Positions 52,139 through 61,221 of a stretch of 64,000 bases of DNA are shown here, in pieces. Location: positions 34,661,394 to 34,725,393 of the forward strand of contig OX328105.1 of assembly GCA_946811185.2 (NCBI GenBank), written 5' to 3'. Every line of letters begins with the position of its first letter. Within the stretch, counting starts at the first letter, position 1. The position numbers and the translations under genes were made by a program. The notes beneath the pieces were generated by a model. That model saw only the letters and a program-made list of their open reading frames with translations, was not told the DNA's origin and searched no databases. The DNA comes from Hippopus hippopus. Its lineage: Eukaryota > Mollusca > Bivalvia > Cardiida > Cardiidae.

Positions 52139-52381
52139 CTTAACTCTGAACTCTGTACAAAAGGACAAAATTTTATAATGATCTAAACTGAAAGCAATTT
52201 CAGACAAAAGCACAAAGAAAATACTCAAATGAGGGTATTTGTTTCAGAAAGGGTAGAAAACATTGTGGTAAAAGGAGAAAATGGATTCAAGATCACCAGC
52301 ATTTTCTCCTTTTCCTGTGATTTTTCAGCCAATTTTTACCTCAGGTTCGTAAAAACTTGGGATTATGTGGTAAAGGGTTTA
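52139..52381 (-). mobile_element. Family A MITE, diverged
   Basis: TTAACTCTGAACTCTGTACAAAAGG to GGGATTATGTGGTAAAGGGTTT. An insertion in the loop (ATGGATTCAAGATCACCAGC) breaks the centre. Confidence 0.75.
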
Positions 52382-52400
52382 AAACAGACAAGTCTAAGTT

Positions 52401-52493
52401 TTAACCTTTTCCCTCACAATCTCAAATTTTAATGACCCTGAAGGAGATGACCCTTGAAAACATTGTTGGGAAAGGAGAAAGTGCTGTTAACCA
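52401..52493 (+). repeat. Family A left half ending at the palindrome centre
   Basis: TTTTAACCTTTTCCCTCACAATCTC through GTGCTGTTAACCAC, then directly a family B right arm (GTAGTCTGATCTTGAATCC) at 52498-52516. Confidence 0.72.
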
Positions 52494-52539
52494 CATGTAG
52501 TCTGATCTTGAATCCATATCATCCTCCTGTTAAGTATAG

Positions 52540-52955
52540 CCTATAAGATTTAAATATCCCTTTGTTCCTGTGGATTTTAATGCCAGCTGTCCAAATACAT
52601 GGAGTTATATTTGATGCTGAAAGCGTTAAAGTTGAAAAAAAAAAGAAAAAAACAGCAACATTGCACTTATTGTGTATTTAGTCAAATCTCTGTTTTTTCT
52701 GTCTAAGGTATTTTAAGAAACAGGAAGGTTGATTAGTGTTTGTTGAACAAAGTGCAGACATGATGCTTATCTGTACTGCAAGACAAAAATCTTTTTCCTT
52801 GATCAAGCTGTTTTTTAATGTCTCATTTCTTACATTAACATACACATACTCTCACAATCATGTAATAGTTTTTGCGGACACTTGCACCAAACTGTTTTTT
52901 TTTTTGAAACAGAAACTTCTCCTTTAAGAAATTGTCTAATTGTTTTTCAAATTTG
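52540..52955. other. Unassigned stretch
   Basis: Nothing recognised; A-run at 52635-52650. Confidence 0.3.
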
Positions 52956-53213
52956 TGACCCGTCACGCAAAAAGGGACCTTCTGGGAACTGCGAAAAGTA
53001 TCAACCCTGGTCAGACTGCGCAAATTGCGCAGTCTGACCAGGGTTGACACTTTTCGCTTTTATGATGTTTTCTGTATGAAAAGTGGTCATTCTACCTTGT
53101 TATTCAATTATTTTTGAACTATCAACTTAAAATTGACCTGCACTATCGTTGATCTGTTTTCATCTAATTGATGTACGGAATTCCCAGATGGTCCCTTTTT
53201 GCGTGACGGGTCA
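52956..53213. mobile_element. Family D MITE (258 bp)
   Basis: Terminal inverted repeats of 33 bp, TGACCCGTCACGCAAAAAGG... with one mismatch between ends. A 67-bp palindrome (52991-53057, GCGAAAAG...CTTTTCGC, one mismatch) sits two bases inside the left repeat. The palindrome is related to that of family C, but the terminal repeats are not. Target duplication is not evident. Confidence 0.9.
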
Positions 53214-53370
53214 TAATTTTTATTTATTTCAAGACAAAACAGGCCATTTACCCTATGAACCCTTTTAGATTTATGTTAGAAGCCTTTTGTTGCTCTCGTT
53301 CCCAGCTTGTAATTATAACAATAGTCAGGGGCATACTTATGGCATGTGCATAGAGCATACCTACGGTGTA

Positions 53371-54339
53371 CAGTCAAACCTGTATAAGACAGCCAGCTCT
53401 GGGACTGACCCAAAGTGGCTGTCTTATACAGGTGGCTGTCTTATCCAGGTTCTATAACCGAGGTCACTAATAACGTCCTGCATGTTATAAATACGGTACC
53501 ATGTACATGTATATTACATCGCTATATTCATTCCCACAATGTTTTCAGAGAGTTTCTTCCCCAGAGTCGTCAAAAGTAGTTATTGTGTGGTAATGGGTTA
53601 AAGAAAAAAAAATCTAAAAACATATTTAACTTACTCAGATAGATAGGGTACAGTCCTTACTTTGTAATCCACAATTTATGTCACAGTCTGATAGAAATGC
53701 TTTACGAAGATTGAAAGAGCTATTGTCTCAAATTTGCTTCTACAAAATCATTCATACGTGTCAGCCATAATAAGTGTAAAATGGATTATCAGAAATACGC
53801 ATTAATGTGTTAAAATCTGGTCTGTATCGGTTTTCAAACTCATCCTATTGTTCTACAATGATCGATAATTGAATAATCTCACCTGTCAAACTGCGACAAT
53901 CTCCGACCCATTTTAAGGCTGAAGGGTGTTTGTTTCCAGCTAATCATCTTCTTTATAGTATTTGGTGGTCATAAAACGATTTACAAATGACCAATTATTG
54001 ATTTCATTGTCTAATCAAGCCAAGTCAGCGACATTAAACCCTTAACACAGGACTATGTAGGTCGGGTTTCCCGATCGGTAAACAAAAATGGCGGCGGCGT
54101 TTTCGATCTTTTTACACGAGTCTACAAGTTTGAAAACCGGCCATCATAAAATTTTGGTGGCGCGTTTATGCAGGTTTTGGCCGATTTCGGACCCAAAAGT
54201 ACTGGCCGTTGGCCGGGTCATGCAGGTGGCGCTCTTATCAAGGTTCATTTTAGAGTAAATTGCATTGGGGATGTTCGGAAGTGTCTCACTTAGGCAGGTG
54301 GCGCTCTTATACAGGTGGCTGATCGGGCAGGTTTGACTG
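53371..54339. mobile_element. pogo-like DNA element (969 bp)
   Basis: CAGTCAAACCTG and CAGGTTTGACTG termini are flanked by TA on both sides. CAGT ends with TA targets are typical of pogo/Tigger-type elements. GCTGTCTTATACAGGTGGC and GGCGCTCTTATACAGGTGGC repeats form extended subterminal inverted blocks. No transposase ORF is present. Confidence 0.78.
53531..53601 (-). repeat. Family A right-end fragment inside the pogo-like element
   Basis: ATTCCCACAATGTTTTCAGAG...GTCGTCAAAAGTAGTTATTGTGTGGTAATGGGTTAA. Confidence 0.75.
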
Positions 54340-54725
54340 TACTTATGGCATAATTATGCATAGGGCATACCTATAGTGTATCTATAATTATGCACATGGC
54401 ATACCTATAGTGTACTTATGGTGTACATATGGCATAATAAGCATATGGCATACCTATGGTGTACCTATGGCTTCATTAAGCATAGGGCATGGCATAGAGT
54501 GTACCTATGGTGTATCTATGGTGTTATTCAGTGTAAGGCATACCTATGGTGTACTTATGGCATAATTAAGCATATGGCATATTCTATGGTGGACCTATCA
54601 TATAGTTAAGCATAGAGCATACCTATGGTGTACCTATGGCATAATCAAGCTTGGGGCATACCTATGGTTGACCTATGGCATTTGCATGTATGTATGGTGT
54701 TATTGCTAGCATAATTACCTTCCTT

Positions 54726-54852
54726 TAACTCTTTACAAGACAACAGAAACTTAGATTGGTCTTAATAAGTAGCATTCTCCTTTTCCCACAATGTTTTAAG
54801 CAGTCTTCTTTCTTGGGTCATTATAACATTGGATGTTTTAGTTAAAGGTTAA
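54726..54852 (-). mobile_element. Family A MITE, internally deleted (127 bp)
   Basis: TTAACTCTTTACAAGACAACAG and GGATGTTTTAGTTAAAGGTTAA termini. The left hairpin arm and adjoining segment are missing (AGTAGCATTCTCC). Confidence 0.78.
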
Positions 54853-55027
54853 TGAAAGCAAAAAAAATATTGCAAAGAGCTTGGATGTTTGGACAGGTAT
54901 ATTATCTGAGATTGGAAGCATATCCATGAAAATGGAAATGTTGGATGCCTCAGTCTGCTTGTCTACATTAGGACTGGTGTTGTACCAAGGCCCTAGGCAG
55001 TCAAGTACCAAGAGTGATAATCATTGA

Positions 55028-55250
55028 TGTATATGGTTTTTATACTGCTTTCAACATTGTTCCAGTCATATTCCATTGATTGCTTACTTATTGCGGCATG
55101 TCCTTGGTTTCACCACCATTTTAAGCTATGGCTCTGAAGACACTGTCTTTCCCAAGGACATTCCCATGAAAAGCTGAGAGTCTTGAGTGAGGATCAAACT
55201 GCAACCTCCAGGTTGTAAATGCTAGACCTTCACCACTGATGGACACAGGA
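55028..55250 (-). repeat. tRNA-derived SINE
   Basis: On the minus strand: GTGAAGGTCTAGCATTTACAACC, TTTGATCCTCACTC, GGGAATGTCCTTGGG and ATATGACTGGAACAATGTTGAAAGC. Same type as 22461. Confidence 0.78.
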
Positions 55251-55284
55251 GACAGCCCCACAGTGCTTTAACCTATTGTATACG

Positions 55285-55490
55285 TGGATATACACGCATG
55301 TCGAAAAGTTTGCGAATTACCAATTACAGACATTTTGCGAGCGGAAATGTTTGCGAATTCAAGACATTCATTATTTGTCAGTATACTTGTGGTAAAATAC
55401 ACAAACAGAAAAGTTTGCGAATTTTTCAAATTCGCGAAATCGCAAAAATTTCCACATCGCAAAAATTTCCACTTATACAGTATTTACTGG
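55285..55490. repeat. GCGAA-rich repeat
   Basis: GAAAAGTTTGCGAATT occurs at 55303 and 55409. TCGCAAAAATTTCCACA is directly repeated at 55440-55473, and TTTGCGAATTTTTCAAATTCGCGAAA is a palindrome. Probably the end of an unidentified element. Confidence 0.55.
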
Positions 55491-55509
55491 AAGGCATTTT
55501 AAACTTTTC

Positions 55510-55724
55510 AGAATTGAAAGCTTTCGCAAACAATAGATCAAATACGGTTCAAAATCAGTTAATGTGGTTCAAAATCAGTGTACAAATGTTTCTGAAAGAT
55601 TAGAAAACTTTGTGGGATATGGAGAAAATGCTGGTTACTAGCAATTTCTCCTTTTCCCACTATGTTTTTAAAGGGTTTCTTTCTCGGGGTCGTTTTAAGA
55701 TGTGATTTTGTTGTAAAGGGCTAA
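55510..55724 (-). mobile_element. Family A MITE, diverged
   Basis: GGTTCAAAATCAGT is duplicated in the left arm. Stem ACTTTGTGGGATATGGAG/CTCCTTTTCCCACTATG. Ends GTTGTAAAGGGCTAA. Confidence 0.72.
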
Positions 55725-55791
55725 TCGTAAAGGACATAATTATTACAGATAGATAGATAAAAATACAATTTATTCACTGTTCTATGGACCA

Positions 55792-56020
55792 TTAACCCTT
55801 TACCACACAATGACGCCTTTTGACTCCCCTGAAGAAGAGGCCTTTTGAAAACATTGTGGAAAAAGGAGAAAATGCTGGTAACCAGCATTTTCTCCTTTTC
55901 CCACAAAGTTTTCTACCCTATCAAAGAAAAGTTGTGTCATTTGAGCCACTATGAAATTGTCTTCTGCAAATGCTTTCAATTTGGATAGGTCTTAAATTTT
56001 GCCATGTTGTAAAGGGTTAA
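55792..56020 (+). mobile_element. Family A MITE, young subtype
   Basis: 229 bp. TTAACCCTTTACCACACAATGACGCC to TTTTGCCATGTTGTAAAGGGTTAA. It carries AAAGTTTTC at the right stem base. Confidence 0.93.
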
Positions 56021-56068
56021 TTGTAAGGTCCAACCCATTATTCATGTAAGCATCTTTCTGAATCTTGT

Positions 56069-56301
56069 ATAACTCTTCCAAATGACAAAATTTTAGACTA
56101 GTCCAAATGGAAAGCATTAAATTTTGCAGACAACAAAATAAATGTGACGGAAAAATTTAGATTTGTTCTGGACTGAGTAGAAGACATTGTGGGAAAAGGA
56201 GAAAATGCTGGTTACCAGCATTTTCTCCCTTTCCCACAATGTTTTTAAAAGGCTTCTTTCTCAGGGTTGTTAAAAGTCGGGATTGTGTGGTAAAGGGTTA
56301 A
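56069..56301 (-). mobile_element. Family A MITE, full length
   Basis: ATAACTCTTCCAAATGACAAAATTTTAG to GGGATTGTGTGGTAAAGGGTTAA. Palindrome nearly perfect. Confidence 0.88.
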
Positions 56302-56326
56302 AAGTGAAGTCATCTGGAGAAAACCC

Positions 56327-56557
56327 TTAACTCTTTACCAAACGACAAAGTTTTACACTTATCCATATTGAAAGCATTTGCAGACGACAATTTGAATGTG
56401 GCTCAACTGATGGAACTTGGGTTTGGTAGGGTAGAAAACATTGTGGGAAAGAGGAGAAAATGCTGGTTACCAGCATTTTCTCATTTTCCCACATTGTTTT
56501 CAAAAGCCTTTCCCCTTTGGGGTCGTCAAAACTTGGTACTGTGTGGTAAAGGGCTAA
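56327..56557 (-). mobile_element. Family A MITE, full length
   Basis: TTAACTCTTTACCAAACGACAAAG to GTACTGTGTGGTAAAGGGCTAA. Good stem with one-base bulge (GGGAAAGAGGAG). Confidence 0.88.
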
Positions 56558-56591
56558 CCGTCTAAAACCCTGGCACTGGCTGAAGATGCTT

Positions 56592-56665
56592 TTGTGCACA
56601 ATGTACATCAAGATCAGATTGCATAGAAAATGCAGTCTAATCTTGATCTACTTTGTCCACTTACA
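56592..56665. repeat. Family B hairpin
   Basis: GCACAATGTACATCAAGATCAGATTGCA / TGCAGTCTAATCTTGATCTACTTTGTCC; loop TAGAAAA. Confidence 0.7.
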
Positions 56666-56825
56666 TTTTTTTTATTTTTTTATTATTTTTGCCGAAACAA
56701 CTTTAAAATAGCAATGTTTTGGTTATTTTTCCTGATTGAATAGGAATAGGCTCATTTACTTAATTCACTGCTCTAGAGGTGAAACCAATTCAGTTTTCAT
56801 CAAGTTTTTATTCAAAATTCAAATT

Positions 56826-57034
56826 TTGAAGTCATTGCGACAGGATTCATTCCTCTCCCACAGCTGACCATTGTTTTGACGATGATTATGTGGGAAAGCA
56901 GTCAGTGGCTTGGAAAGAAAATTGTGCGGAGTACTGGTAAAAGAGACTCCGGGAAAGCATGGATAGGTGCACTGGCCGCCAAGATATAAATGAAATAATG
57001 TTGAAAACGGCATTAAACACCATACAATCAATCA
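56826..57034 (+). repeat. SINE long type, 5' truncated
   Basis: GTCATTGCGACAGGATTCATTCC through AAGCAGTCAGTGGCTTGG to GTTGAAAACGGCATTAAACACCATACAATCAATC. The tRNA head is missing. Confidence 0.82.
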
Positions 57035-57036
57035 GT

Positions 57037-57176
57037 CAAATTTTGAGACAGGAAGAGTACATTGTGGAAAAAGGAGAACGTGATGATTACCGTCATTTTC
57101 TCTTTTTCCCACAATGTTTTCATCAGTCTCTTTCCTCAGGATTGTTAAAAGACAGGATTGCTTGGTACAGGATTAA
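57037..57176 (-). repeat. Family A right two-thirds
   Basis: GACAGGAAGAGTACATTGTGG, hairpin ATGATTACCGTCATTTTC, ending CAGGATTGCTTGGTACAGGATTAA. It adjoins the SINE tail. Confidence 0.7.
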
Positions 57177-57426
57177 ATATATACCTTTTACACAAAAAAA
57201 GGTGCTTTAAAGTCATTGGAAGATAAATCTCTCTGAAAGCTAAATTTGATGGATTTCAGGCGAAAAATAGAGACTTTCATGATAAAAATTAAGTTAGTTA
57301 ATGAGCAAGGATATCTAATTTGAAACTTTTGACAATACGAATCTAATACCAGGTTGTGCAGTTCTGCTCTGGATCTCAAAATGTGCATTTAAATACCTAA
57401 CCTTGGCCCTGGAATGCAAAGAATCT

Positions 57427-57911
57427 AACTGAACCATGCTCCGGCAAAGGGGGCTTAACCCTTTACCACACGGCAAAATTTAAGACCTATCCAAATTGAA
57501 AGCATTTGCAGAAGACAATTTCATAGTGGCTCAAATGACGCAACTTTTCTTTGATAGGGTAGAAAACTTTGTGGGAAAAGGAGAAAATGCTGGTTACCAG
57601 CATTTTCTCCTTTTCCCACAATGTTTTCAAAAGGCCTCTTCTTCAGGGGTGTTAAAAGGCGTCATTGTGTGGTAAAGGGTTTATGCATCTGCATGATACA
57701 TGATACCAAGCAACTCATCACCTTATTATGGATTCATAAAATCCATATTGTATAGCAACTGTCTGAATCATGAGGTACACTGGTCCTTTGGCATGCAGAA
57801 AAGTTACCTAATGCAAAAAAGATGCGGCTCAGGTGAGCCTTCACAGGCTGACCTTGGTCGTTACTTTTTGCAGATGCATTGAGCTCCTTTTTCACAGAGC
57901 ATGACTCAAAT
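57427..57911 (+). mobile_element. Family C MITE split by a family A copy
   Basis: CTGAACCATGCTCCGGCAAAGGGGGCTTAA at the left resumes at 57680 as TTTATGCATCTGC. Right end GCAGATGCATTGAGCTCC...CAGAGCATGACTCAAAT. Palindrome GATGCGGCTCAGGTGAGCC/GGCTGACCTTGGTCG lies beside the right repeat. Confidence 0.86.
57455..57683 (-). mobile_element. Family A MITE, young subtype, inside family C
   Basis: 229 bp. TTAACCCTTTACCACACGGC to GGCGTCATTGTGTGGTAAAGGGTTTA. It occupies the TTAA of the left GGGGGCTTAATGCATCT. Confidence 0.93.
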
Positions 57912-58054
57912 ATTTTATGTCATATTGGTTGTGAAAGTATTTTCATCAAAGATTGGATTTGAAGACTGCATAAACCTTGATAATGATATGGAAAATATTC
58001 CATTTATGGTAAAGGAACCCTTTTGGTACCTTGGGCGAAAGCAGGGGCTTTTGT

Positions 58055-58130
58055 GAATGGCATAGTTCCAAGATGAGACTGCACAAAGTGAGCAAACTGA
58101 TCTTAGATCTACACTGTCCTTTTGTTTAGG
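58055..58130. repeat. Family B hairpin
   Basis: GCATAGTTCCAAGATGAGACTGCAC / GAGCAAACTGATCTTAGATCTACACTGTCC. Confidence 0.62.
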
Positions 58131-58139
58131 CAAGGCTAT

Positions 58140-58464
58140 AAGGTAAAAACTCTATCACAGGTTAGAAAATGTTGTGAGAATAGAAGAAAATGTCGGTTAC
58201 CAGCATTTTCTCCTTTTCCCACAATGTTTTCAAAAGCCTTCTCCTTCAGAGTTGTTAAAAGTCTGGATTGTCCAAATTCAAAGCATTTGCAGACACCAAC
58301 AGAAACATGACTCAAAAATGAAAAATTGTTTTGAGAAGGGTAGAAAACATTGTGGGAAAAGGAGAAAATGCTGGTTACCAGCATTTTCTCCTTTTGCTAC
58401 AATGTTTTCAAAAGGCTTGTTCCGTAGGGTCGTTAAAAGTCGGGATTGTGTGGTAAAGGGTTAA
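58140..58464 (-). mobile_element. Two family A MITEs fused with terminus lost
   Basis: The first copy ends at GTCTGGATTGT and the second resumes at CCAAATTCAAAGC, so the GTGGTAAAGGGTTAA/CTCTTTACC junction is gone. The second copy (to 58464) has a complete right end GGGATTGTGTGGTAAAGGGTTAA. Confidence 0.8.
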
Positions 58465-58729
58465 TATGACTGTAATGATTGTGTAATAGAGCCATTTCCG
58501 GTAGTGTTGAATATTAATTAAGTTTTCACTTGACTATCAAATACTTCATTTGCAGCTTGTTGAGCTTTTTCCACATCTTCTTTGTATAACATAAAAAATA
58601 GCATTGGCTAGAAGAATTCAGGTTGTATTCTGAGGTTAAGAAAAACACAGCAATTAGTGGAGAAAACTCATAACAATGTGGTGAAATGTTCCATTTTTTC
58701 TCAATTTCTTTTCTCCAACCCGTATGCTT
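58465..58729. other. Unassigned stretch
   Basis: Nothing recognised. Confidence 0.3.
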
Positions 58730-58957
58730 TTAATCTTTACAACACAACAAAATTTTCAACTTGTCCAAATTGAAAGCATTCGCAAACAACAGTTTAAGTG
58801 TAGCTCAAATGATGGAACTTGTCTTTGATAGGCTAGAAAACATTGTGGGAATAGGAGACAATGCTGGTTACCAGCATTTTCTCCTTTTCCAAAAATGTTT
58901 TTAAAAGGCTTCTTTTTCAGGGTTGTTAAAACTCTAAATTGTATGGTAAAGGGTTAA
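58730..58957 (-). mobile_element. Family A MITE, full length
   Basis: TTAATCTTTACAACACAACAAAATTTTC to TAAATTGTATGGTAAAGGGTTAA; 228 bp. Confidence 0.87.
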
Positions 58958-59183
58958 GATTACGTTCATAAAAGGGAAAGTCGCTGGTATCAATCTATTA
59001 TATCTACAGAAAAAGGGCTTCCTGTTTTTTGCTTTAAGATTTGAATCAGCGTTTTATATGCTTTTTTTCCCCTTCACAATAATGGCATTCATTTTCTGTA
59101 TCGCTATCATTTATGTGGCTATAATTTATGCAGTGTTTAATATTTCATTTACAGATTAGTTTTAACTGCCTATCTACTGTGCT

Positions 59184-59409
59184 TTATCCCTTCCCACACA
59201 ATTCTGAGTTTCAACGACCCTGAGAGAGATGTCTTCGAAAACATGGTGGGAAAAGAAGAAAATGCTGGTAACAGTATTTTCTCCTTTTCCCACAATATTT
59301 CCCCTCTAATCAATGATAAATTCAATCATTTGGGCCACATTTAAATTATTGTTTAGCAATACTTCTAATTTGGGCAAGTCAACATTTTTGTTGTGTGGTC
59401 AAGACTTAA
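59184..59409 (+). mobile_element. Family A MITE
   Basis: TTATCCCTTCCCACACAATTCTGAG to TTGTTGTGTGGTCAAGACTTAA. Centre GCTGGTAACAGTATTTTC has lost bases. Shares TTAA with the next copy, which is reversed. Confidence 0.84.
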
Positions 59410-59634
59410 CCCTTTCTCAAATGATAAATTTTAGGCTGGTCCAAATTGGGAGCATTTGCAGACAGAAAAATAAGTGTGGCTCATAAGTATGGTGCACTGT
59501 CTTTGCCAGGATAGAAAGCATTAAATTTTTGAGACAGAAGAAAATACTGTCTTCGAGCATTTTCTTCTTTTTCCACAATGTTTTCATAAGCCCTCTGCAT
59601 TGTAAAAACAGGGGTTTGTATGGTAAGGGGTTAA
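59406..59634 (-). mobile_element. Family A MITE, full length
   Basis: TTAACCCTTTCTCAAATGATAAATTTTAGG to GGTTTGTATGGTAAGGGGTTAA; 229 bp. Stem decayed (ACTGTCTTCGAGCATTTTC). Confidence 0.82.
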
Positions 59635-59805
59635 CCCTTTACCACTAACTCCATAATTTTAGATATTTTTATGTTGGAGGCATCTGGTGGTGACAAATTA
59701 ATTGTAAACTTTAACCCTTTACCTCACAATTCTGAGCTTTAGTGATCCTGCTGTAGAGGACTTTTAGAAATCATTGTGGGAAAAAGAGAAATTGCTGATA
59801 GCCAG
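59631..59805. repeat. Two family A half copies
   Basis: 59631-59714 is a - left fragment (TTAACCCTTTACCACTAACTCC...GACAAATTAATTG). 59711-59805 is a + left half (TTAACCCTTTACCTCACAATTCTGAGC) stopping at GCTGATAGCCAG, the palindrome centre. Confidence 0.75.
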
Positions 59806-59928
59806 GCACTGATGTTAAGTATTTTGGGCCCAAAAGAGTAGTTTGTGCATATTTCTTCAGCACTCAAACCTATTCTGTTGAATAACCCATTTTACCTTAG
59901 TTGTAGTGTAGCAATAATGTTTTATCCC

Positions 59929-60157
59929 TTAACCCTTTACCACACAATGATGCCTTTTAACACCCCTGAAGAAGAGGCCTTTTGAAAACATTGTGGGAAA
60001 AGGAGAAAATGCTGGTAACCAGCATTTTCTCCTTTTCCCACAAAGTTTTCTACCCTATCAAAGAAAAGTTGCGTCCTTTAAGCCACTATGAAATTGTCTT
60101 CTGCAAATGCTTTCAATTTGGATAGGTCTTAAATTTTGCCGTGTGGTAAAGGGTTAA
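59929..60157 (+). mobile_element. Family A MITE, young subtype
   Basis: 229 bp. TTAACCCTTTACCACACAATGATGCC to TTTTGCCGTGTGGTAAAGGGTTAA: the two ends share a perfect 17-bp TTAACCCTTTACCACAC terminal inverted repeat. Confidence 0.94.
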
Positions 60158-60184
60158 AGCCCTGGAATTGATTTAGCTTACTCT

Positions 60185-60255
60185 TGCTGACATTGTCTAT
60201 CAGTACCAGGCTATGCAAGCTGCAGCCTAATCTTGATATACACTGTCAGCAATTT
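60185..60255. repeat. Family B hairpin, diverged
   Basis: GACATTGTCTATCAGTACCAGGC...GCAGCCTAATCTTGATATACACTGTC. Confidence 0.55.
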
Positions 60256-60342
60256 TGTTTCATATTCTTGCCAAAACAACATTTAAATAGCAATAGGAAC
60301 TGTGTTGATTGACATCACTGAAAGCTTTATTATTTAACCTTG

Positions 60343-60382
60343 ATTGATTGATTGATTTATTGGTTGATTGATTGATTGATAT
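60343..60382. repeat. (TTGA)n microsatellite
   Basis: About nine TTGA units with one TTTATTGG interruption. Confidence 0.9.
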
Positions 60383-60592
60383 TTAACCTTTTAGGCACCT
60401 TTCACAACTATAGTTGCCCTTGTGGTCAGTGTAGATCAAGATCAGACAGCACAAAATATGCCATCTGATCTTTGATCTACACTGTCTACTTTGCTGAGGC
60501 ATTCTGGACAAGAGTTATCTTGAAATTGCAAATTGTTTGGGTCTTATTTCTAGACTGGAATTATTGGTGGGTTTATTTTGGTTCTCTAAGGG
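60383..60592 (+). mobile_element. Family B element, full length
   Basis: TTAACCTTTTAGGCACCTTTCACAACTATAGTTGCCC start, hairpin CAGTGTAGATCAAGATCAGACAGC/GCCATCTGATCTTTGATCTACACTG, and end TTGGTTCTCTAAGGG. Confidence 0.82.
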
Positions 60593-60620
60593 ACAGCTGT
60601 CCTTAACCTTGGAGACCAAG

Positions 60621-60843
60621 ATAAACTTTTACCAAACAATAAAATTTTAGACCGAACCAAATTGAAAGCATTTGCAGAAGACAAATGTAGCTCAAATGAT
60701 TATTTCTGACTGATTGGGTAGAAAACATTGTGGGAAAAGGAGAAAGTGCTGGTTACCAGCATTTTTTCCTTTTCCCACAATGTTTTCAAAAGCCTTCTTC
60801 TTCAGGGTGGTTAAAAGTTGGGATTGTGTGGTAAAGAGTTGAA
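60621..60843 (-). mobile_element. Family A MITE
   Basis: ATAAACTTTTACCAAACAATAAAATTTTAG to GGGATTGTGTGGTAAAGAGTTGA with an almost perfect palindrome. Confidence 0.86.
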
Positions 60844-61221
60844 AGAAGACCTCAAAATGTGAACTGGATGTAAACAGGGTTATTTTATGACTGACACTAA
60901 CCTTGCCTTTTAATTCTTATGAATGAAATAATAAAATAAAGTGATCATCCATGCTTTTTAACATTAAGAACGGCAAAAGGTATGAAATGGGTATTGTCAG
61001 TCTGTACAAAAGGTATTGATGATGCAGTTCAGGGTTATTAAACAAAAAGTTAATTTTCATTGTCAAGTGAAAAGTCTTGATTAAAGATCAGACTGCCAAT
61101 TCTGAGCAGTCTGATCTTGATCGTCATGTTTTATAGAATATTTAAGTTGTGCAAGGTGTTCTAAGTGCTATTTTACATCCATTTAAGTCTGTGGTTTATG
61201 AGGTTTTCACTGAAATAAATT
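60844..61221. other. Stretch with one family B hairpin
   Basis: TTGATTAAAGATCAGACTGCC/GAGCAGTCTGATCTTGATC at 61078-61123. The rest is unassigned up to the mariner. Confidence 0.5.

Larger units (their letters stand above)
53337..54690. repeat. 39-bp minisatellite, interrupted
   Basis: Units of the type TACCTATGGCATAATTAAGC / ATAGGGCATACCTATGGTG (38-40 bp) run from about 54340 to 54690. A single unit lies on the left side of the inserted element (53337-53370). ORF 54418-54609 is repeat read-through. Confidence 0.88.

Noticed and set aside
54340..54690. CRISPR-like array
   Set aside because: 39-bp units are directly adjacent with no spacers.
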